Assembly (NCBI GenBank): GCA_037044905.1
Contig: JBAOKB010000177.1
Coordinates: 310,001-374,000 of the forward strand
Direction: 5' to 3'
Length of the DNA: 64,000 nt
Origin: Hortaea werneckii
Taxonomy: Eukaryota; Ascomycota; Dothideomycetes; Mycosphaerellales; Teratosphaeriaceae
The notes beneath the pieces were generated by a model that searched no databases, had not been told where the DNA came from, and saw only the letters and a program-made list of their open reading frames with translations. The translations under genes were made by a program, and so were the position numbers. Below, piece by piece: positions 56,722 to 64,000 of this stretch; positions within the stretch are counted from its first letter, which is position 1; every line of letters begins with the position of its first letter.

Positions 56722-58245
56722 GCGGGCTTCTTTGAAGATTGAGGAGGTTGCAATACTGCAACGTGACACCCTTGTGCCCTGAAGGCGGTCCGTTGCGGTT
56801 TGACAGCTGTCACATTTGCTATATACTGCGCACAAGAGATCTTGTCAGGGGCTTGTGCTCGCGGGTGTTACTGGCGTTATCATTCAATGGATCCTTTTGG
56901 GCAACGTTTTCTATTGCCAGCATAACAGGAAGCAAAGGCCGGCGCGCATTGAGGGACATTTTACAAGGGCGGCGTTGGGCAAGAGTCTAAGGAGGGCGCG
57001 CTTGCGAACACAACAACAGTCACTGCGAGAAAGCAGAACCATCTATGCCATAATACAAGTCAAATGCAACTGAAAAGTTTAACTATGTATTGCGAAAAGC
57101 ATGCCATCGTCATTATACCGTGCCACGCGGCCAGCCACATTTCATTTTTGGACTAACTCTGAGGCCATCAGCGAGTTTAATTTTCCATGGCAACAAGAAC
57201 ACCTCTAGAGCTACCGCGAAAACATAGTCCATCAGACTAGCTACAGATCATTCTCGGTTCACCTGGTAGTAATCCTTGGAGTCGTGCGCGGCATTGCAAT
57301 ATATCAGAAGCGAGAATCGGCAGCTGGCGTTGTTCCAGCCTCGCTGAGCCCCAACGCCGTGTCACTGCTCACAATAACACAATCGGGAAAAGCATTCGTA
57401 CGACTCGAACTGCAGCTGAAGTGGCGCTTCACACAAAATGCAACAATTCCAGACCGGAAAGGGGAGAAAGCCGGAAGGTGTCTGGTGAGGCAGACTGGCT
57501 GCTCTTCCTTGACGATCGCCTCCTGTCTATCTAACGTGGGGTGTTTCATTTCACACACAGGGGTTACAGTGGACCCTTGGATTTCGGCTGATCTCCATTT
57601 GAATGCAGATGCATGTCGAGGATGTCAAACGTGCCGTAGGTGAAGCCAGGTGGAGAACACTGACAACTCTCTCAACCCTCTTCTGCCCACTATGGAACCA
57701 CACCTGGATAGCAGAAGACATTTCATATAGCATTATCTCTCTTGTTCAGTGATATCTTCATGCATCCCTAGTTAGTGCAAAGGTTATACATAGACTACCC
57801 ACTATTGCGACGCTTAATGAGAAGCATGGTTTTGAAACCAGTGCTTTTTTAAGGGTCTATCGCAGTCACCAGTCCGCAACCGTTGTTGTCGAGTGGCATA
57901 TTATTGCGCGGCGCCGACGCTATCGGAAGGCCCGTGAAGGTAAAGGGTCTGAAATCTGGACTTGCTACTCACGTTACGCCTGCAGGCATGGAAGAAGGGG
58001 GGCGCGGGAAATAATAAACTACATGTCCGTAATCGCCGCCGCGTTGCCGCCCTGGTAGTGTACTGTAGCTTGCTGCTGCATGCCAACTTTCTGTGGCTGC
58101 GCCTCTCGTGACTTCAATGATCCTTTCTTCTCTGTCGCGTTGCCTTTCGTCTGCATCCTTTTCATCTCTAATTCTTTTCTTGCGTACAGCCGATTCATGA
58201 CCGTGTGCTGCTAGTGACTGACGGAGCGCAAACACAGCCGCTCCG
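56722..58245. other. Intergenic between the sulfotransferase-like and arylsulfotransferase genes
   Basis: About 1.5 kb. A 179-codon minus-strand ORF (57969-58508) overlaps the first exon of the next gene and is not called. Confidence 0.45.
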
Positions 58246-60443
58246 ATGCCATTCTTTTCACAATATTTCCATGCATCCCCGGGTGGACGCGTATGGAGGA
58301 GCCTGTGGTGCTTGGGTTTACTCCTCCTGCGGGTAGGGCAGGCGCAACTGAATAACGACACATCACCGACTTCACAATTCAAATCCGTAGGTTCCCACTG
58401 AAGTTTCTCACGTGCGGATAAAGTTGAAACGAAACACATAAGCTGACCAAAGGCTACCTTCCCACTGAACAGAGACCTGACCTCCACGCGCCTATAATCG
58501 ACTTCCAAGTACTCAAGCCCGAACTCGTGCAGCCTGGATACATCTTCCTTGCGCCCTACAGAAACGTCGATCCCGGCCCGTACATCTACGATAATTATGG
58601 CAACTTGGTCTGGTCAGGGGCAGGCTCCAGCGGACCCAAGACTGCCCACGCCCCACGAGTCTGCACGTATCAAGGCAGCGACCACCTCTGCTACTTCCAA
58701 GGCGAGCAGCACCAGGGATTTGCCAGAGGACATGGAGTAATTATGGATCAGAATTATAGGATTGTGAAGACGGTGGAGAGCTCGGGAGCAGGCGCAAGCA
58801 GTGATATGCATGAATACAAGATGACACCGTATTCAAACGGGACCACGGTCCTTATGACAGTATATCAGCCGAGGCAGTACGACCTCACGATCAATCCCGA
58901 GATTCAACGTCTACCACGGAATGGGCTGGATAGTGGAGGGTGTATTTCAAGAGGTGGAGATTGATACTGGGAGGGTGGTATTCGAATGGCGATCCCTTGA
59001 CCATGTGGACCCAGGCCTTAGTTGGACTCTGCCAGCACGACCGATACTAGTGGTGACGGTTTACATGAGCAGAGCCCGTGGGATTACTTCCATCTTAACT
59101 CGATTGACAAGAACATCGACGGCGATTATCTGATTTCTGCACGCCATGTGAGTGCCATTTACAAGCTTTCTGGAAAAGACGGCAGCATCATGTGGCAGAT
59201 GGGTGGCAACGCACCCACTATCAACACCACCAACTTCCTCTTCGCTTATCAACATCACGCGAGGTGGCAGTCAGAGAACGAGACCCACAGCGTGATCTCC
59301 TTCTACGACAATGGCAGCAACACGTTCAACACCACCAACGAGTTCTCGCATGGCTGGATAATCGAAATCGATCACACTACAAGCCAAGCCACAATGGTCA
59401 AGGAGTTCAGTGCGCCGGAGCCTGAGGGCGGACTTCTCTCTGGCTCACAGGGCAACATGCAAGTGCTGCCAAACGGAGGCGCTCACATTGGCTGGGGCGA
59501 GCACTCGTACTTTTCGGAACACCTTCCTGACGGAGAATGCGTGCAGTATGGCATTGTAGCACAGAGACCATCCAACGTCATGATCTACCGCTCAAACAAA
59601 TACAACTGGACTGCCCAGCCCTTGACCAAGCCAGCACTCTGGACATTTAGCTGGATGGGAGATAACATGGTGTCTTACGTCTCATGGAACGGTGCCACTG
59701 AAGTCAAGACCTGGAACTTTTATACGGGCAATAGCTCGAACGGGCCATGGACGTACGCTGGAAATGCTTCGAAATCCGGGTTTGAAACGGAATATCACTC
59801 ACCAGCTTTTGCTGAATGGTCATATGCCGAGGCCTTCGATGGCGATGGAAGAGCGCTCGAGACAAGCGTCATTGCGCGTACCTTCCAGCCAAGTGAAAGC
59901 TTGACGCAATATTGCAATGAGCGAGGCTGCGACAAGTCTGAGAAGGCAGAGGGTGACGACCACATGGAGTACGAAACCGAGTTCGAGGTCAACCCAGAGT
60001 ACCTCTCTCCGAATAGAGGTTTTAACACGAGCCATTACTTCGCAGACTCAGTGATTGATGCCAACAGCTCTGTGTTGACCCCTGAATACCATGGGGAAGG
60101 ACACGGCACGCCCAGTACATCATCAGACTCTTCAGATGCTAACAGCACGTCAAAACACGATTCGCGACTGAGCGGAATATCCCCAATCGGTTTGATCGTC
60201 GGCGGTATCCTCCTCGGATTCGGCGTGACGATCTTCGGCTTCTTCCTCTACACCCACGGCGCTTTCAGGAGTTTTGAGCCCCTCGCGGACAAGGTCTCGA
60301 AGAACGCCTTTGGAAGCAATATCTTCGGCAAGTACTCGAGGATAGAAGAGAAGGAGATGGACGGCTTTGAGTCTGGGAGCTCTAGCAGTCCCGGGAGCCG
60401 GAAATCGGCATGCTTAGGAGGCATGGATGGATGCAAAGGCTAG
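58246..60443 (+). CDS. Arylsulfotransferase (ASST-like) membrane protein; two frame breaks
   Basis: Exon 1 (58246-58386) encodes a signal anchor (SLWCLGLLLLRVGQAQ). It joins over an 86-nt intron to exon 2 (58473-60443), reading SQFKS/RPDLHAPIIDF. The middle is a beta-propeller-like arylsulfotransferase domain: LAPYRNVDPGPYIYDNYGNLVW, HGVIMDQNYRIVKTV, WDYFHLNSIDKNIDGDYLIS, DGSIMWQMGG, GSQGNMQVLPNGGAHIGWG. Near the end are a membrane helix (IGLIVGGILLGFGVTIFGFF) and a cytoplasmic tail. One extra A at 58920-58921 and one missing T at 59022-59023 break the frame. Corrected, it is 703 aa. Bacterial relatives move sulfate between phenols. The fungal members are uncharacterised to my knowledge; many predicted N-glycosylation sites fit a secretory location. 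Confidence 0.82.
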
Positions 60444-61794
60444 GCTTGCTAAAGATGACTCTCCTCCATGGAGATTATGGGTGCGCGGCCACTCTCTTTG
60501 CGAGATTTGCTTTTTCACGATGCGAGCAGGCAGGAGCCTTGCTCGGTGCATGGCATGGCGCTTTGATGGATTGGCTAGAGATTGTGCATTTAACACGGTG
60601 GCGTTCCAAGCCGGGTCTGACTAGGCGTCTGTGTTCTTTTAAGATATCCCTTAAACACCGCACAAGTGCAGCCTACAACCCACGCAATCTGACGTGGTCT
60701 GATAGGACATATTTCAAACGTGGTGCTAGTGTGCTCGTGTCCGGGAAGTAACGCAGTAAGGCCGCTGACAACGAGAATTATAAAAGGGAGCGGTCTTCTC
60801 TCAGCGTCTTTTTTTCTTCGTCTCAGCTTTCGTTGTTGCATGTTACTCCGCTTGGCACTCAGTATACCTCTGTGGCTTTGACGCTGAAATGGCGATTTGC
60901 AGGTGCATAGACGACAATGACGCCTTCAATTCAAAGCAGCTGACGACGCCTTCTTGGTGCATCCCCGAAGCCCAGCCTGGCCCTCAGCTGGCGGCGTCAG
61001 GGATTGTTTGAGCCCTCATTCCACTGCGTATGCGATCGTTGGTGGTGAGGGCTGGCATCGCGCCATCAACCAATACATCAAAGGGAGAAAGGCATCGTTA
61101 TCGTCATCATTGCCGTCCATTCTCAATCAGACCTGTAGCCCTGCGGGCTGGACAGCGTCGACAGCCTGAAACGCCGCCTCTCATCCGAAACGCCGGCTTG
61201 GCTGCATCGCATATTGGTGCACGGCGCCCGCTCAGGCATGGATCTGCCGTGTGCGCGCTGACTCGGACGAGGTTCTCCAACGTCGTCGCTGATAATAACC
61301 TGATCGGTTTCGGGCCTTGCAATAATAATAATTATTGTGAGGGTCCGGCGAGAGGGGGGTGAAAGAGGGGGGTGGAGCGATCCCAACCTTTACAGCCTCG
61401 CTCCAGAAGCGTAGGCGACGGGCCTCTCGTTGACATTTGCTTGGCGGCACACCTTACGGATGTCACTCTAATAAGTGGGTGGTTTGCTGAAGACGGCTCC
61501 GACTTAGGGCGGTGGTACGCAAGCAGCTTTGACGGCGTCCTCGCAAGGGCTACGATTGTCTAGCAGGGGCTTGCGTTGCCGTAGGGCTGTAGTAAATCGC
61601 ATACGTTTCTAACCTTGCCATAGCGGAATCTCTGCCGAGTGAGCCGTCGCCGACCTGGGACCAGTCCACCTCAGTGCAGACAACAGAGTGGCCTTTGGAG
61701 GCTGGAGGGATTTGCAGGTGTTGCTGTCATTTATTATTAACCTCCAACCCCGGCGTTCACGACGGCACCTGTTGCACGGTGATCACGTCTTCGG
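60444..61794. other. Intergenic upstream of the second MFS transporter
   Basis: About 1.35 kb. Overlapping ORFs on both strands are short and unrecognised. Confidence 0.45.
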
Positions 61795-63888
61795 ATGCCG
61801 GAAGCACCTGCTGGCATGGCTCACCAGCGCAAGACCTCAAGGCACGTCCGTTCTACCTCCGAAGCCATACGGGCAGAGGACTTTCAACGCAGATCCATTG
61901 CCGACCACAATCGACCGGTCCTCGACACGGACTCGCCCTACGCAGACGAAGAACCTCTTTACAGTCGCTCAGAGTCCATTTCGATAGAAAGAGGCGGCGG
62001 TAGCCGATCATGGTCGCCGGCGGCATTGGAAGATGGTGACACGCGTACACCGAGGACAAGTCAACATCGACCGCTTTCACCCTCGCGTAATCTGCCCTCA
62101 GGCGCATCCACACCCAGCCAGACCGAGACGCAGCATGGCCACCCCATAGCCAATTACCCTCCACCACCGCCGACATGGTCCAACATGCCCAACAAGGGCC
62201 AGCTGGCCATTCTCTCTGCCTCACGCTTCGTCGACTTCTTCCAGATGGCTGCGCTACAGACATACATGGTGCACCAGCTGAAGTCCTTCGATCCTGAACT
62301 TCCGGATTCAACCATATCGCATCAGGCGGGTGTGTTGCAGGGGTCATTCACAGCTGCGCAGATCATCACAAGCATATTATGGGGAAGAGCAGCCGATCAG
62401 CCATCAGTTGGAAGGAAGCTTGTTCTAAACATTGGGTTAATCGGGACGGGCATTGGATGCATTGGGGTTGGATTCAGTAAGACATATGGACAAGCTGTCT
62501 TCTGGAGATTATTGAGTGGTGCTATCAATGGAACTGTAGGCTCGGCGAGAACGATGGTGGCAGAGGTCACACCGAAACCATGGCATCCGCGGGCGTTTCT
62601 CTTGCTTCCGGCAGCTTTCAACGTTGCGAACGTCCTTGGTCCAATCTTATCCGGCTTGCTCGTGAATCCGACTGAGAACTTCCCGCATTTATTCGGGCCG
62701 GGGAGTACATTTGGCGGATCGGATGGAGTAGGCTGGATGAAGACCTACCCTTTTGCAGTTGCGAATTTGCTTAGTACAGTGCTCCTGTTCTTGGAAGCTA
62801 TTCTGGTGCATTTTGGATTGGAGGAAACATTGAAAGGCAAGCAGCCGATGGAGCTGTCGACTTTCGATCCTGTCAGGGGATTCCGATCTCTTTACGGCTC
62901 AGCCGTCAACGCGAAGAACAGAGGATACAGCCTCATTCAGCAGAATCAGCGAGAGGGGTTGCTCAACGGTCAAGAACGTGGCTCAATGGAAATGGACCGA
63001 TTAGCACCCACTGGCGAAAAGGTGGACGAGAAGCCTGTCCAAAGATTACCGTTCCGACGGATATGGACATCAAACGTCTTGTGGGTTATGGTCAGCATCG
63101 CTGTCTTTGATTTCCATATGGGCGCTTTCGCCAATCTTTGGATCCTCTTCCTTGCCACGCCTCGCGAATTCGTCTCCGATGCGCCTGATGCGCCCCCGCC
63201 ACCGCAGACTGACCCAGCGCCGGTCAAGGATGAGCAGTTTGCTGCGAGATCTGTCACGAAGGCCGCGCGAAGCGTTTTCAAATTCGCCTCTGGCCTCGCT
63301 TTCCCACCACCCACTATCGGTTTCGCTATGGCTATCATCGGCTTCATCGGCGTCGCTTTGCAATTCATTCTGTACCCATGGGCAAACTCCCGATATGGCC
63401 TCATGCGATGCTTCCGAGGCTCACTATTCTTCTTCCCCTTGGCCTATTATCTTGCGCCGTACATTGCGCTCCTTCCCTCGTCGTCACCGCCTCCGGACCC
63501 GGCGAGTGGATGGGCAGTCTGGCTTGGAATAAGCTTCGTTCTGTTCTTGCAGGTTGCCGCACGTACCTTCGCGTTGCCAGCGAGTATCATCTTGCTGAAT
63601 AATTCCTCGCCCCACCCCAGTGTGCTGGGAACCATCCATGGAGTGGGACAAGCTTGTTCAGCGACGTTCCGTACCATTGGACCTATCTTGGCCGGATATT
63701 GGTACGGCATGTGGACCGAGCGTGGCATCGTGGGAATGGCATGGTGGATTGTAGGGTCAGTTGCTGCCTTGGGCTGTATTGCTTCGTTCTGGGTGAGGAA
63801 TGGCAGTGGGCACGAAATCTTTCTGCCAGGTGAGGAGGAGGAAGAGAAACAGGCTGGTGCTGGGAGTGGAAGCGGTGATGGTAGATGA
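61795..63888 (+). CDS. MFS transporter, ZIFL/tetracycline-resistance-like group
   Basis: 697 aa in one exon. A disordered, Ser/Arg-rich cytoplasmic N-terminus of about 130 residues precedes membrane helices starting at QLAILSASRFVDFFQMAALQTY. The loop 2-3 motif appears as LWGRAADQPSVGRKLVL, the family's G-R-x-x-D-x-x-G-R-K type. FWRLLSGAINGTVGSARTMVAEVT follows near TM4-5. A long central loop and a second, Pro-rich loop (APPPPQTDPAPV) lie in the C-terminal half. It matches fungal relatives of plant zinc-induced facilitators; the substrate is unknown. The Met at 61816 (MAHQRKTSRHV, good context) is an equally likely start. The gene is intact. Confidence 0.88.
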   Translation: MPEAPAGMAHQRKTSRHVRSTSEAIRAEDFQRRSIADHNRPVLDTDSPYADEEPLYSRSESISIERGGGSRSWSPAALEDGDTRTPRTSQHRPLSPSRNLPSGASTPSQTETQHGHPIANYPPPPPTWSNMPNKGQLAILSASRFVDFFQMAALQTYMVHQLKSFDPELPDSTISHQAGVLQGSFTAAQIITSILWGRAADQPSVGRKLVLNIGLIGTGIGCIGVGFSKTYGQAVFWRLLSGAINGTVGSARTMVAEVTPKPWHPRAFLLLPAAFNVANVLGPILSGLLVNPTENFPHLFGPGSTFGGSDGVGWMKTYPFAVANLLSTVLLFLEAILVHFGLEETLKGKQPMELSTFDPVRGFRSLYGSAVNAKNRGYSLIQQNQREGLLNGQERGSMEMDRLAPTGEKVDEKPVQRLPFRRIWTSNVLWVMVSIAVFDFHMGAFANLWILFLATPREFVSDAPDAPPPPQTDPAPVKDEQFAARSVTKAARSVFKFASGLAFPPPTIGFAMAIIGFIGVALQFILYPWANSRYGLMRCFRGSLFFFPLAYYLAPYIALLPSSSPPPDPASGWAVWLGISFVLFLQVAARTFALPASIILLNNSSPHPSVLGTIHGVGQACSATFRTIGPILAGYWYGMWTERGIVGMAWWIVGSVAALGCIASFWVRNGSGHEIFLPGEEEEEKQAGAGSGSGDGR

Positions 63889-64000
63889 TGAACAAGCCAT
63901 GGCGCCGTAGAGCGCTTCAATGGTGGCGATGTGATGTCCATGCCCCGGAAACCCCGAGGTGAGACATCTTGTGTATATCATGTATAGTCTTCTCATAGCG

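Noticed and set aside
57969..58508. 179-codon minus-strand ORF
   Set aside because: It overlaps antisense to the first exon and intron of the arylsulfotransferase gene, for which splice evidence is strong.

Overview
The window looks like nuclear DNA of a filamentous ascomycete (Pezizomycotina). Genes are closely packed, about one per 2 kb, on both strands. Introns are mostly 47-90 nt with GT..AG ends and CTAAC/CTGAC-like branch sites. The gene families are typically fungal. I favour a dothideomycete (Capnodiales-like), from resemblance of several proteins only. No rRNA, tRNA, CRISPR array or transposon was recognised.

Layout. 0-8.5 kb, minus strand: secreted heme-thiolate peroxidase, beta-trefoil/coiled-coil protein, secreted CE1 esterase, phosphoketolase (XFP). 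9-14 kb, plus strand: SPB4 rRNA helicase, Gfo/Idh/MocA oxidoreductase, PIG-H. 14-16 kb, minus: a Trp/Tyr/Pro-rich hypothetical protein and a UBC7/UBE2G-type E2. 17-29.5 kb: bleomycin hydrolase (plus), then on the minus strand a GST-like protein, a CmcJ-like protein, a conserved 622-aa protein of unknown function, a ZIP zinc transporter and a Ser/Thr-rich membrane protein. 31-38 kb, plus: SDR, a small broken ORF, mitochondrial Obg GTPase (MTG2), BTB protein. 38-48 kb, minus: NmrA-like protein, JmjC protein with a repeat-bearing N-terminal segment, MFS transporter, acyl-CoA dehydrogenase. 48-64 kb: INCENP (plus), GRASP (minus), sulfotransferase-like protein, arylsulfotransferase and a second MFS transporter (all plus).

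Most neighbours are functionally unrelated housekeeping or secreted genes, so there is no convincing metabolite cluster. Phosphoketolase and SPB4 share a divergent upstream region, as do acyl-CoA dehydrogenase and INCENP.

The most pervasive oddity is about two dozen one-base frame breaks inside otherwise conserved genes. Most behave as one missing base, usually at a short homopolymer, and they hit genes whose relatives are essential (SPB4, INCENP). Error in this sequence is the likeliest cause, so these genes are described as interrupted CDSs rather than pseudogenes. No clearly new biological system was found. The best candidates for novelty are the trefoil/coiled-coil/Cys-tail protein and the tandem-repeat segment before the JmjC domain.
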